Positions 39,267-48,022 of a stretch of DNA of 48,022 nt are shown here, one piece after another. Both the position numbers and the translations under genes were made by a program. The notes below the pieces were generated by a model that was not told the DNA's origin, did no database searches, and was given only the letters and a program-made list of their open reading frames with translations. Origin of the DNA: Polyangiaceae bacterium (GTDB taxonomy: Bacteria > Myxococcota_A > Polyangia > Nannocystales > Nannocystaceae); the NCBI GenBank assembly GCA_026989935.1, contig JALSIN010000379.1, positions 1-48,022 of the forward strand, given 5' to 3'. Numbering within the stretch: the stretch's first letter is position 1; each line of letters starts with the position of its first letter.

Positions 39267-41582
39267 ATGAACGACGACAGCTCCCCCTCCCACACGCAGG
39301 GGCACGAGAACGCCGAGAGCCTCGACCGGTTCTCCTACGACGACGGGATCGTCCGCCTGTTCTTCTGGGCGACCCTCGTGTGGGCGATCGTGGCCTTTAC
39401 GGTCGGCGTCTTCATCGCGCTCCTGCTGGTCCTCCCCGACCTTTCCGGCGGCCTGCCGTACCTCGCCTTCGGCCGGTTGCGCCCCCTGCACACGAACGCG
39501 GCGATCTTCGCGTTCGCGGGCAACGCGCTGTTTGCGGCCACCTACTACTCCACGCAGCGCCTGGTCAAGGCGCGGATGTGGAGCGACGCGCTGTCGCGGC
39601 TGCACTTTTGGGGTTGGCAGCTCATCATCGTGGCGGCGGCGTTGACGCTGCCGCTGGGGATCACGCAGGGCAAGGAGTACGCCGAGCTCGAGTGGCCCAT
39701 CGACATCGCCATCGCGGTGGTGTGGGTCGGGTTCTTCGGGGTCAACTTCTTCATGACCTTGAAGCACCGGCGCGAGCGTCACCTGTACGTGGCGATCTGG
39801 TTCTACATCGCCACGATCATCACGGTGGCGGTGCTGCACGTGTTCAACAACCTCGTGCTGCCCGTCGATGCGCTCAAGAGCATCCCGATCTACGCGGGCG
39901 TGCAGGACGCCTTCATGCAGTGGTGGTACGGCCACAACGCCGTGGCCTTCTTCCTGACCACGCCCTTCCTGGGCCTGATGTACTACTTCTTGCCCAAGGC
40001 GGCCGAGCGGCCGGTCTTTTCCTACAAGCTGAGCATCCTGCACTTCTGGTCGCTGGTGTTCATCTACATCTGGGCGGGCCCGCACCACCTGCACTACACG
40101 GCGCTGCCCCAGTGGGCGTCGGCCCTCGGGATGGTGTTCTCCGTGATGCTGTGGATGCCGAGTTGGGGCGGGATGATCAACGGCCTGCTCACCTTGCGGG
40201 GGGCGTGGCACAAGGTCGCCGAAGATCCCGTGCTCAAGTTCTTCGTGACCGGCGTGACCTTCTACGGCATGTCCACCTTCGAAGGTCCGATGTTGTCGGT
40301 CCGGGCGGTCAACGCGCTGTCCCACTACACGGACTGGACGATCGCCCACGTACACTCGGGGGCGCTGGGGTGGAACGGGATGATGAGCTTCGGGATGCTC
40401 TACTTCCTGGCGCCGCGGCTGTTCCAGACCAAGCTGTGGAGCAAGAAGCTCGCCACGTGGCACTTTTGGATCGCCACGGTGGGCCTCGTGCTCTACATCG
40501 TGCCCATCTACGTGGCGGGGCTCACGCAGGGCCTGATGTGGCGGGCGTTCGACGACATGGGCAACCTCGCCTATCCGAACTTTGTCGAGACCGTCGAGGC
40601 CATCAAGCCGATGTGGTGGGTGCGCGTCCTCGGGGGCACGCTCTACCTGACGGGCGGGGTCCTGGCCCTGGTGAACCTGGTCAAGACGTGGCAGGGCCGA
40701 CCGAAGACCTATGAGGTGCCCGTCGTGTCCGCGCCCCCGCTTGCGAGGGAGTACCGCGATCCGCCCCCGCCGGCCCCGCGGGCCGAGGCCGTGCCGGAGT
40801 TCGCCAAGCGGTTCGACGTGTGGCTCCAACTCGCCTGGCACCGGATCTGGGAGCGCAAGCCCCTGCGCTTCTCCCTGTGGGTGACCGCGGCCGTCGTGAC
40901 CGCCTCGCTGTTCGAGATCATCCCCACGTTCCTCATCCGCTCGAACGTGCCCACGATCGCCAGCGTGCGGCCCTACACCCCGCTGGAGTTGGCCGGCCGG
41001 GACATCTACGTGGCCGAGGGTTGCTACAACTGCCACTCGCAGATGATCCGCCCCATCTTCTCCGAGACGGAGCGGTATGGCGAGTACTCCAAGCCCGGTG
41101 AGTTCGTCTACGATCGTCCCTTCCAGTGGGGGTCACGCCGGATCGGGCCGGATCTCGCCCGCGAGGGGGGCAAGCAGTCGAACCTGTGGCAGTACGTCCA
41201 CCTGGTCAACCCGCGCGACATCGACGAGAACTCGGTGATGCCCTCGTACGCCTTCTTGACGCGCGAGCGGCTCGACTTCCGCCAGATTCCGCCGCGCGTG
41301 GCGGCGGCCGCGGCCCTCGGGGCGCCCTACGGCGAGGCCCTCGACCATGCCGAGGCGATGGCCCGCGCCCAGGCCAAGACCATCGCCGACAGCATCGTGG
41401 CGCAGGGCGGACCGGCCAGCGTGGCCCTCGACAACGGCGAGACGATCCCCCTCGAAGAGACGAAGGCGATCGCGCTCATCGCCTACCTGCAGCGACTCGG
41501 GACGGATCTGTACGCGCAGCCGGCCGAGGCGAGTGCGCAGCGATCGGCCGGACCGACGGCCGGAAAGAAGGCCGCACCATGA
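39267..41582 (+). CDS. ccoNO: cbb3-type cytochrome c oxidase fused subunits I and II (CcoN-CcoO)
   Basis: CcoN motifs (LHTNAAIFAF, YGHNAVAFFLTTPFLGLMYY, DWTIAHVHSGALGWNG) continue in frame into CcoO (EIIPTFLIRSN, EGCYNCHSQMIRP). Confidence 0.96.
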   Translation: MNDDSSPSHTQGHENAESLDRFSYDDGIVRLFFWATLVWAIVAFTVGVFIALLLVLPDLSGGLPYLAFGRLRPLHTNAAIFAFAGNALFAATYYSTQRLVKARMWSDALSRLHFWGWQLIIVAAALTLPLGITQGKEYAELEWPIDIAIAVVWVGFFGVNFFMTLKHRRERHLYVAIWFYIATIITVAVLHVFNNLVLPVDALKSIPIYAGVQDAFMQWWYGHNAVAFFLTTPFLGLMYYFLPKAAERPVFSYKLSILHFWSLVFIYIWAGPHHLHYTALPQWASALGMVFSVMLWMPSWGGMINGLLTLRGAWHKVAEDPVLKFFVTGVTFYGMSTFEGPMLSVRAVNALSHYTDWTIAHVHSGALGWNGMMSFGMLYFLAPRLFQTKLWSKKLATWHFWIATVGLVLYIVPIYVAGLTQGLMWRAFDDMGNLAYPNFVETVEAIKPMWWVRVLGGTLYLTGGVLALVNLVKTWQGRPKTYEVPVVSAPPLAREYRDPPPPAPRAEAVPEFAKRFDVWLQLAWHRIWERKPLRFSLWVTAAVVTASLFEIIPTFLIRSNVPTIASVRPYTPLELAGRDIYVAEGCYNCHSQMIRPIFSETERYGEYSKPGEFVYDRPFQWGSRRIGPDLAREGGKQSNLWQYVHLVNPRDIDENSVMPSYAFLTRERLDFRQIPPRVAAAAALGAPYGEALDHAEAMARAQAKTIADSIVAQGGPASVALDNGETIPLEETKAIALIAYLQRLGTDLYAQPAEASAQRSAGPTAGKKAAP

Positions 41583-41755
41583 TCCGCGACGTGCTCGGAA
41601 GGCTGGACTACTCCGCGTTCGCGGAGATCGCCCTGCTCGGCTTTCTGGGGGTGTTCGTCGTCGTCGCCGTCCGCACCCTGCGCAAGCCGAGCTCCGACTT
41701 CGACCACGACGCACGGATCCCACTGGACGATACGCCCGAAAGAGGGGCCCCATGA
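41579..41755 (+). CDS. ccoQ: cbb3 oxidase subunit CcoQ
   Basis: 58 aa, one TM; ATGA overlaps with both neighbours between ccoNO and ccoP. Confidence 0.8.
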   Translation: MIRDVLGRLDYSAFAEIALLGFLGVFVVVAVRTLRKPSSDFDHDARIPLDDTPERGAP

Positions 41756-42327
41756 CCACGAAGGCCGAACAAGACATCCTCCTCGACCACAACTACGACG
41801 GCATCCAGGAGTACGACAACCCGTTGCCTGGCTGGTGGAGCGGGCTGTTCGTCGGATCCATCGTCTTTTCGATCCTCTACCTCCTGTACCACCACACGGG
41901 GGTGGAGGGCCGCTCGATCTACGACGAGTACGACCGCGAGGCCGCCGAGGTGTTCGAGAAGCGCTTCGCCGAGCTGGGGGAGCTTACGCCCGACAAGCAG
42001 ACCATCTTGAAGTACATGGAGGACCCGAAGTGGCTCGCGGTCGGGGCCTCCATCTTCAAGGCCAACTGCGTAAGTTGTCACGGAGACGGCGGTCTCGGCA
42101 ACGTGGGTCCCAACCTCACGGACGATGCGTGGATCAACGTCCAGAGCGTCGAGGACATCGCCAAGGTCATCACGAACGGCGCGGCCGGCGGCGCCATGCC
42201 CGCCTGGAAGAACCGCCTGTCCCACCCCAACCAGATCGTCCTGACGGCGGCCTACGTGGCCTCGCTGCGGGGCAAGGGCGGTGGCGGCAAGGCGCCCCAG
42301 GGGAGGACGATCCCCCCGTGGAAGTAG
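41752..42327 (+). CDS. ccoP: cbb3 oxidase subunit CcoP (single heme c)
   Basis: HNYDGIQEYDNPLPGWW CcoP N-terminal motif; one CVSCH heme site. Confidence 0.92.
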   Translation: MTTKAEQDILLDHNYDGIQEYDNPLPGWWSGLFVGSIVFSILYLLYHHTGVEGRSIYDEYDREAAEVFEKRFAELGELTPDKQTILKYMEDPKWLAVGASIFKANCVSCHGDGGLGNVGPNLTDDAWINVQSVEDIAKVITNGAAGGAMPAWKNRLSHPNQIVLTAAYVASLRGKGGGGKAPQGRTIPPWK

Positions 42328-42352
42328 GCGCGGCGAAGGTGTGCAGGGTTCC

Positions 42353-43783
42353 ATGAACCGCCCGCTGTCCGAGTCCCTCTTGCCCCCCGAGGAGCACGTT
42401 CTTTCGACCCTCGAGGCCGACGGGCGTCGCCGCTGGCTCAAGCCGCGCCTTTCGAAAGGGGCCTACTACCGCAAGCGGCGGCTGGTGGCCTATGCGCTGT
42501 TCGCCGTCTGGACGGTGCTCCCGTTCGTGCGGATCGGCGGGCAGCCGGCGGTCCTGCTCGACGTCCCCGCCCGGCGTTTCACCCTGTTCGGGTTCACCTT
42601 CCTGCCGACGGACACGGTCCTGTTGGCCCTGTTCCTGCTCGCGCTGTTGCTTGCGTTCTTCATGGCCACGGCGCTGTTCGGGCGCGTGTGGTGTGGCTGG
42701 GCCTGTCCCCAGACCGTCTACCTGGAGTTTCTGTTCCGGCCCATCGAGCGCCTGTTCGAGGGGACCGCCGGCCGCGGCGGCCCGCCCAAGAAGCCCGTAT
42801 CGGCCGCGCGCACGGCCGGCAAGGTGATCGTCTCCTTCCTCGCCTGCCTGTACGTGGCCAACACCTTCCTCGCCTACTTCGTGGGCGTCGAGCGCCTGGG
42901 CCGCTGGATCGTCGCCGGCCCCTTCGCCCACCCGGCGGCCTTCTTGGTGGTCGCGGCGGTGACGGCGCTGATGATGTTCGACTTCCTGTACTTTCGGGAG
43001 CAGATGTGCATCCTCACCTGCCCCTACGGGCGGTTGCAGTCGGTGCTCCTGGACCGGGACTCGCTCATCGTCGCCTACGACCGGCGCCGTGGGGAGCCGC
43101 GGGGCAAGGCGTCGAAGAAGGCCCTGGGCGAGGCCGGCGACTGCGTGGACTGCATGCGGTGCGTGACGACGTGCCCCACGGGCATCGACATCCGGGAGGG
43201 GCTGCAGATGGAGTGCATCCACTGCACGCAGTGCATCGACGCCTGCGACGACGTGATGCACAGGCTGGGGCGGGCGCCGCGCCTTGTCCGCTACAGCTCG
43301 AAAAACCGCGACGCCGGGGCCCCGAAGCGGCTGTTGCGCGTGCGCACGGTGCTCTACCCGGTGTTGCTCGGGATCGTCCTGACCGCCTTCTTCGTGGTGC
43401 TGGCCCACAAGACGGACGTGCAGACCACCGTGGTGCGCAACCCCGGCAGTCCCTTCGTGGTGACGGACGAGGGGGCCGTCCGCAACGTCTTCCAGGTCAA
43501 GATGACGAACCGCCGCAAGACGCCGCGCACGGTGACGGTGCGCGTGACCCGGCCGGCGGCCGCGCGGGTCGTGGCGGGGCACGAGCGGGTCGAGATCCCG
43601 GGCGGCCGGACCGTCGTGGCGCCCGTGACGGTGGAGATCGGTCGGTCGGCCTGGGCCGGTCACCCCGTCCCGGTCACGCTGGAGGTCCGGGACGCGCACG
43701 ACGACACCCTGCTTGGAAGCGACGAGATCCGGTTCTTGGGCCCCCTCGGGGCCGTCCATCCCGCGAAAAAGGAGACGCCGTGA
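42353..43783 (+). CDS. ccoG: cytochrome oxidase accessory protein CcoG (FixG/RdxA)
   Basis: GRVWCGWACPQTVY, MCILTCPYGRLQ, CVDCMRCVTTCPTGIDIR and CIHCTQCIDACDDVM. Confidence 0.95.
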   Translation: MNRPLSESLLPPEEHVLSTLEADGRRRWLKPRLSKGAYYRKRRLVAYALFAVWTVLPFVRIGGQPAVLLDVPARRFTLFGFTFLPTDTVLLALFLLALLLAFFMATALFGRVWCGWACPQTVYLEFLFRPIERLFEGTAGRGGPPKKPVSAARTAGKVIVSFLACLYVANTFLAYFVGVERLGRWIVAGPFAHPAAFLVVAAVTALMMFDFLYFREQMCILTCPYGRLQSVLLDRDSLIVAYDRRRGEPRGKASKKALGEAGDCVDCMRCVTTCPTGIDIREGLQMECIHCTQCIDACDDVMHRLGRAPRLVRYSSKNRDAGAPKRLLRVRTVLYPVLLGIVLTAFFVVLAHKTDVQTTVVRNPGSPFVVTDEGAVRNVFQVKMTNRRKTPRTVTVRVTRPAAARVVAGHERVEIPGGRTVVAPVTVEIGRSAWAGHPVPVTLEVRDAHDDTLLGSDEIRFLGPLGAVHPAKKETP

Positions 43784-44286
43784 TCCCGCACGTCGAACGC
43801 GCCGTCGAGCGCAGGGCCATGCGCCGGTGGATGTTTTTCATCGGTGCCTTTTTCGTGTTCGAGTTCGTGCTGTGGGGGACGGCGATTTACGTGGTGCACG
43901 ACGACCCCTCCCACGCGGTGGTCGAGGCCTACGACGAGAAGGCGCTGGCCTGGGACGAGCACCGGCTGGCGCTTGCGGCCTCGAAGGCGCTCGGGTGGGC
44001 GTCGCAGGTGACCCTCGACCCGACCGGAGGCCGGGTGCGCGTGCGGCTGCTCGACCGTCACGGGCGGCCCGTCGCGGGGGCCCGGCTGTCCGCCCGCGTC
44101 TACCACCGGGCCCGGGCCGGGCGCTCCCAGGTGGTGACGTTGACCGAGACGACCCCGGGCGACTACGGCGCGGCGGTGCGGTTGGGGCGGCCCGGCCGGT
44201 GGGTGGTGGAGCTTGCGGCCGAGCGGGGGGCGGACCGTTACGTGGAGACGGCCGACCTGTGGATCGAAGGAGGGGCCCGGCCGTGA
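43780..44286 (+). CDS. FixH/CcoH-like protein
   Basis: One N-terminal TM, VHDDPSHAVVEAYDEKALAWDE; located after ccoG with GTGA overlap. Confidence 0.82.
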   Translation: MIPHVERAVERRAMRRWMFFIGAFFVFEFVLWGTAIYVVHDDPSHAVVEAYDEKALAWDEHRLALAASKALGWASQVTLDPTGGRVRVRLLDRHGRPVAGARLSARVYHRARAGRSQVVTLTETTPGDYGAAVRLGRPGRWVVELAAERGADRYVETADLWIEGGARP

Positions 44287-45032
44287 TCGACGCCGGGCTG
44301 GTCACGACCGCGCTCGCGGCGAGCCTCGCCGGCAGCCTCCACTGCGCCGGGATGTGCGGGCCCATCGTGGGGCTCGCGGCGCTCCACCCGGGCCCGTCGG
44401 CGAAGGGGCGGCGAGTCCGCCTGCACGGGACCGTCGGGCACGCGCTCGGTCGCCTCGTGGTCTACGGGGCGTTCGGCATGGTGGCGGGTGCCTCGGGCCA
44501 CCTGCTCGACGGTCTGGCGAGCACCCACGGCGCGATGGGCGTGGCCGCCCGCGCGTCCGGGGTGGGGCTCGTCGTGGCCGGCCTGCTCGGCCTGCTCGGA
44601 TGGCGCACCGGCGCCGGTGGGGGGCTCGGGCCCGTGGCGCGACCGCTCGACCGCCTCCGCCGCGCCATCGTCCGCCGCCTCGAGGCCGGCGGACCGCGCG
44701 CGCCGTTGCTGGCGGGGATCGGGCTCGGCGTCCTGTCGAGCCTGCTGCCCTGCGGCTTCCTGTGGGCGTTCGTGCTGGCGGCCGCGGGCACGGCCGACCC
44801 CTGGGGCGGCGCGCTCGTGATGGCCGCGTTCTGGGCCGGGACCGTGCCCGTGCTGTCGGCCCTGGGGCTCGGCGGCGACCTCGTCCGCCGGCGCCTGCGG
44901 GGCCGGCTGGCCGCGGCCGTACCCGCCCTGCTCGTGGCGGTGGGGGTGTTCATCCTCGCCGTGCGGGTGCCCACACCGTCCCGTGGGGACGACGGCGGCG
45001 CCCCGGCGCCGTGCCACGGACACGGAGGGTAG
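44283..45032 (+). CDS. TauE/SafE (DsbD_2-like) membrane protein of the cco locus
   Basis: ASLAGSLHCAGMCGPIVGL motif and multiple TM helices; GTGA overlap with FixH-like gene. Confidence 0.85.
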   Translation: MIDAGLVTTALAASLAGSLHCAGMCGPIVGLAALHPGPSAKGRRVRLHGTVGHALGRLVVYGAFGMVAGASGHLLDGLASTHGAMGVAARASGVGLVVAGLLGLLGWRTGAGGGLGPVARPLDRLRRAIVRRLEAGGPRAPLLAGIGLGVLSSLLPCGFLWAFVLAAAGTADPWGGALVMAAFWAGTVPVLSALGLGGDLVRRRLRGRLAAAVPALLVAVGVFILAVRVPTPSRGDDGGAPAPCHGHGG

Positions 45033-45036
45033 GACC

Positions 45037-47430
45037 GTGCCCGCGACGCCCGCGACCCCCTCCGCCGCCTGCCGCCACTGCGGCGCGCCGCTTCGGGGCG
45101 CGGGCGCGTTCGAGACGCGCGGCTTCTGCTGCGCCGGGTGCGAGATCGCGGCCGGGCTCGTGACGCCGGACGGCCTTTGCCCCTACGTGGCGGGGCTCGA
45201 CGAGGACGGGCCGGACGACGGCGTCGCCTACGGGGCTCTCGACGACCCGGCCGTCGAGGCACGGTCCACCGAAGCCCTCGCCGGGGGGCACCGGCGCGTG
45301 CGCGTTCGGCTGTCGGACCTGCGCTGCGCGTCGTGCGTGTGGCTGCTCGAACGCCTGCCGTCGCTCGTCGAGGGCGTGCTCGATGCCCGCGTGCGCCTGC
45401 ACCCGGCGTCCATCGAGGTGACGTACCGCCGGCCGGCCACCCTGGGCGCGATCGCCCGCATGCTCGCCCGCCTCGGGTACGATCCGCGCCTGGGCGACGG
45501 GGCCGACGAGACCGACCACGCCGCCCGCCGGGCCGACCTGGCGCGGATCGGAGTCGCCGGCGCCTGCGCCGGCAACGCCATGCTCCTGGCCGTGGCCCTG
45601 TACCTGGGCGACGCCTACGGCATGGGGGCCCAGGCCCGCTCCCTGCTGCGGTCCCTGTCCGCCGTCGTCGGGCTCGTGGCGATCGCCGGGCCCGGGCGCG
45701 TGTTCCTGCGCGGGGCGGTGTCGGCGCTCGCGACCCGCACGCCCCACATGGACCTGCCCGTCGCCCTCGGCCTCGTCGTGGGCGCCGCGGCCGGAACGAT
45801 CAACGTCCTGCGTGGGGCCGGCGCGATCTACTTCGACACGCTGTCCGTCCTCGTGTTCCTGCTGCTGGTCGGTCGAAGCCTCCAATCGTGGCAGCAGCGG
45901 CGGGCCCTGTCGGCGGTGGCGGTGCTGCGCCAGCTCGTGCCCGCCGCGGCCCGCCGTTTCGAGGACGGGAACTGGCGCACCGTGCCGTCGTCGGCCCTGC
46001 GTCCGGGGGACCGTGTGCGCGTGGACGCCGAGGCCGTGTTCCCCGCCGACGGGGTGGTGGCGGCTGGCGAGGGGGCCGTGGACGCCGCGCTCCTGACCGG
46101 CGAGACCCGGCCGGTCCCGGTCGCGCCGGGGTCGCCGGTGCACGCGGGCACGGTCAACGCCGCGGGCCCCCTGGAGGTGCTCGTCGAGCGCGTCGGGGAG
46201 GCGACCCGGCTCGGCCGCATCGGGGCGCTCGTGGAGCAGGCGGCCACCACGCGCGCGCGCCTGGTGCGGGCCGCCGACCGGATCGGGGCCGGGTTCGTGG
46301 TGGCCGTCACGGCCCTGGCGGCGGTGACCTTCGCGGTCTGGTGGCCCGAAAGCCCGTCGCTCGCCGTCGAGCACGCGGTGGCCCTGCTCGTGGTGGCCTG
46401 CCCGTGCGCCCTCGGCCTCGCGACGCCGCTTGCGGTGGCCGCCGCGGCGGCGGCCGGGGCGCGTGCGAGGATCTTCGTGCGCGACGCGGACGCCCTCGAG
46501 GCCCTGCGGGGTGCACGGACGGTGTTGTTCGACAAGACGGGCACCCTGACCGAAGCCCGCCCGTCGGTGGCGCGCTACCTGGGCGATCCGGGCGCCCGAG
46601 GGCGGGCGGTCGCCCTGGAGCAGGGGATCGCTCATCCCGTGGCCCGCGCCGTCGCGGCCTCGTCGGCGCCGCCGTCCGTGCGCGTGGCGCGGGTGGAGAC
46701 CGGGCGCGGCCTGCAGGGCGTCGCGGGCGTCGTGGACGGGCGGCCCGTGGCGGTGGGCAGCGCCGCCTATCTCGCGTCGCGGGGCGTGCCGATCGAAGGG
46801 CCCCTCGCGGACGCATGGGCCGCCCACCGGGCCGCGGGGCGACCGGCGGTGGGCGTGGCCGAAGGTGGCCGTCTCGCCGGCGTCTTCCTGCTCGACCACG
46901 CGGTGCGGCCGGGGGCACGGGCCCTCGTGGACGCGCTGCGCGGGCGCGGGGTGGACGTGGCGATCGTCTCCGGGGACGTGCCGGAGGTGGTGCGGTCGGT
47001 GGGACGCGCCCTCGGGCTGGGCCCGCGGGCCTGTCACGGAGACGTCTCGCCGGAGGGCAAGCTCGCGCTCGTCCGGACCCGCCGCCGCCCGGTGGTCGTC
47101 GTCGGCGACGGGGTCAACGATGCGATCGCCCTGCGGGCCGCCGACGTGGGGATCGCCGTGGGCGGCGGGGCCGAGGCGGCGCTTCGGGCCGCTGCCGTGT
47201 TCTGCGACCGACCCGGCATCGAGCCGGTCCGCGCCGTCTTCGCCCTGGCCGACCGCACGTGGGCCGTCGTGCGACGCAACGTCCTGGTGTCCCTGGCCTA
47301 CAACGCCGTGGCCGTGGGGCTCGCCATGGCCGGCGCCATCGGACCGCTCTCGGCTGCGGTGCTGATGCCGGCCAGCTCGATGACGGTCGTGGCGCTGACG
47401 CTCGCCGGCCTCGGAAGGTGGCGCCCGTGA
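45037..47430 (+). CDS. ccoI: copper-translocating P-type ATPase CcoI/FixI
   Basis: LRCASCVWLLERLP HMA, CPCALGLATP, DKTGTLTEA, VGDGVNDAIAL and N-terminal Cys cluster. Confidence 0.94.
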   Translation: MPATPATPSAACRHCGAPLRGAGAFETRGFCCAGCEIAAGLVTPDGLCPYVAGLDEDGPDDGVAYGALDDPAVEARSTEALAGGHRRVRVRLSDLRCASCVWLLERLPSLVEGVLDARVRLHPASIEVTYRRPATLGAIARMLARLGYDPRLGDGADETDHAARRADLARIGVAGACAGNAMLLAVALYLGDAYGMGAQARSLLRSLSAVVGLVAIAGPGRVFLRGAVSALATRTPHMDLPVALGLVVGAAAGTINVLRGAGAIYFDTLSVLVFLLLVGRSLQSWQQRRALSAVAVLRQLVPAAARRFEDGNWRTVPSSALRPGDRVRVDAEAVFPADGVVAAGEGAVDAALLTGETRPVPVAPGSPVHAGTVNAAGPLEVLVERVGEATRLGRIGALVEQAATTRARLVRAADRIGAGFVVAVTALAAVTFAVWWPESPSLAVEHAVALLVVACPCALGLATPLAVAAAAAAGARARIFVRDADALEALRGARTVLFDKTGTLTEARPSVARYLGDPGARGRAVALEQGIAHPVARAVAASSAPPSVRVARVETGRGLQGVAGVVDGRPVAVGSAAYLASRGVPIEGPLADAWAAHRAAGRPAVGVAEGGRLAGVFLLDHAVRPGARALVDALRGRGVDVAIVSGDVPEVVRSVGRALGLGPRACHGDVSPEGKLALVRTRRRPVVVVGDGVNDAIALRAADVGIAVGGGAEAALRAAAVFCDRPGIEPVRAVFALADRTWAVVRRNVLVSLAYNAVAVGLAMAGAIGPLSAAVLMPASSMTVVALTLAGLGRWRP

Positions 47431-47681
47431 GCGTGCTGCTCATCGCCGTCCCGGCGGCGCTCCTGCTCGTGGCGGGCTTCGCCTGGGCCTTCGTCCGCAG
47501 CGCCCGCGCCGGCGCGTTCGACGATCTGGAGACCCCCGCCCTGCGCATCCTCGCCGACGACGAGCCCCGCCCGCCACCCTCCCCGTCCGCCGGGAATCCC
47601 GAAGCGCCGCCCCCGTCGTCGCGGTCGTGCCGCCGAGGAGCCCACGCCGCGCCCTCGACCGGCCCCCCTCCAAAGAGGTAA
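47427..47681 (+). CDS. ccoS: cbb3 oxidase assembly protein CcoS
   Basis: Single N-terminal TM followed by GAFDDLETPALRILADDE; follows ccoI with GTGA overlap. Confidence 0.88.
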   Translation: MSVLLIAVPAALLLVAGFAWAFVRSARAGAFDDLETPALRILADDEPRPPPSPSAGNPEAPPPSSRSCRRGAHAAPSTGPPPKR

Positions 47682-47691
47682 CGTGATCGTC

Positions 47692-48022
47692 ATGCGAAAA
47701 CCACTGTACGTCGTCGCGATCATATGGACTTTGAGCGGTTGCAGCGGCGGCGGCTCCACGGCGTCGGGAGGTACGGAGACCACGACGGCGGCGACCACCG
47801 CGACCACGTCGGGCCCGGCAACCGCGGGGACGGGGACCGGCACGGTGACGGGGACCGGCACGGTGACGGGGACCGGCACGGGGACGGGGACCGGCACGGT
47901 GACGTCGTCGATGTCCACGAGTTCCACGAGCACCGGGCCCAAGTTCGACGTGGGGGCGGGGATGGACGGTGGGGTGGGGTGCTACCAGTGTTCCGCGGAC
48001 CTGCACGACGTGCTCGACTGCA
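47692..48022 (+). CDS. lipoprotein, 3'-truncated; IgGFc-binding-protein-like start
   Basis: My translation from ATG 47692 gives MRKPLYVVAIIWTLSGCSGGG..., a TG/TV-repeat linker, then GCYQCSADLHDVLDC. No stop before the edge, so absent from the ORF track. Confidence 0.7.
   Translation, partial: MRKPLYVVAIIWTLSGCSGGGSTASGGTETTTAATTATTSGPATAGTGTGTVTGTGTVTGTGTGTGTGTVTSSMSTSSTSTGPKFDVGAGMDGGVGCYQCSADLHDVLDC
47830..47901 (+). repeat. four 18-bp tandem repeats (ACGGGGACCGGCACGGTG)
   Basis: Units start at 47830, 47848, 47866 and 47884; in frame, encoding TGTGTV. Confidence 0.93.

Noticed and set aside
39009-41036. 675-aa ORF antisense to ccoNO
   Set aside because: His/Arg/Gln-rich shadow frame of a clearly conserved gene.
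47298-47942. Minus-strand ORF with VPVPVPVTVPVPV repeats
   Set aside because: It is the antisense translation of the TG/TV linker repeats and overlaps ccoI and ccoS.

Overview
This is a very GC-rich window, most likely from a myxobacterium. That call is an inference from Ser/Thr kinases with TPRs, lipoproteins with Thr/Ser/Gly-rich linkers, Cys-rich repeat proteins and the edge of an IgGFc-binding-type protein. The coding is dense and mostly chromosomal housekeeping. I found no CRISPR array, transposase, prophage, rRNA or tRNA that I can support. Main blocks: (1) a truncated TPR protein at the left edge, an SDR oxidoreductase, a metallophosphoesterase and a lone receiver domain; (2) a SMUG1-type uracil-DNA glycosylase followed by msrA, a pdxB-like gene and an acyltransferase; (3) a PilZ protein and a PhoB-like regulator followed by pstSCAB-phoU, with a three-unit 11-bp-phased Pho-box-like repeat upstream of pstS; (4) a non-RD Ser/Thr kinase with four C-terminal CxxC...CxxC zinc-ribbon modules, followed 8 nt later by a PP2C-type phosphatase; (5) a TatT/DctP/DctQ/DctM TRAP transporter locus whose large permease has a duplicated C-terminal motif; (6) a RegB/RegA-like two-component pair translationally coupled to a predicted lipoprotein; (7) an acyl-CoA dehydrogenase plus stand-alone Rieske protein; (8) a UvrD/PcrA helicase, an MBL hydrolase and a KDPG aldolase; (9) a complete cbb3 oxidase locus with a fused CcoNO and a monoheme CcoP; (10) a truncated IgGFc-binding-like lipoprotein at the right edge, which the ORF track misses. 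The best candidates for something under-described are the zinc-ribbon kinase/PP2C pair, the RegBA-lipoprotein unit and the DctM tail. None is a demonstrated new system.
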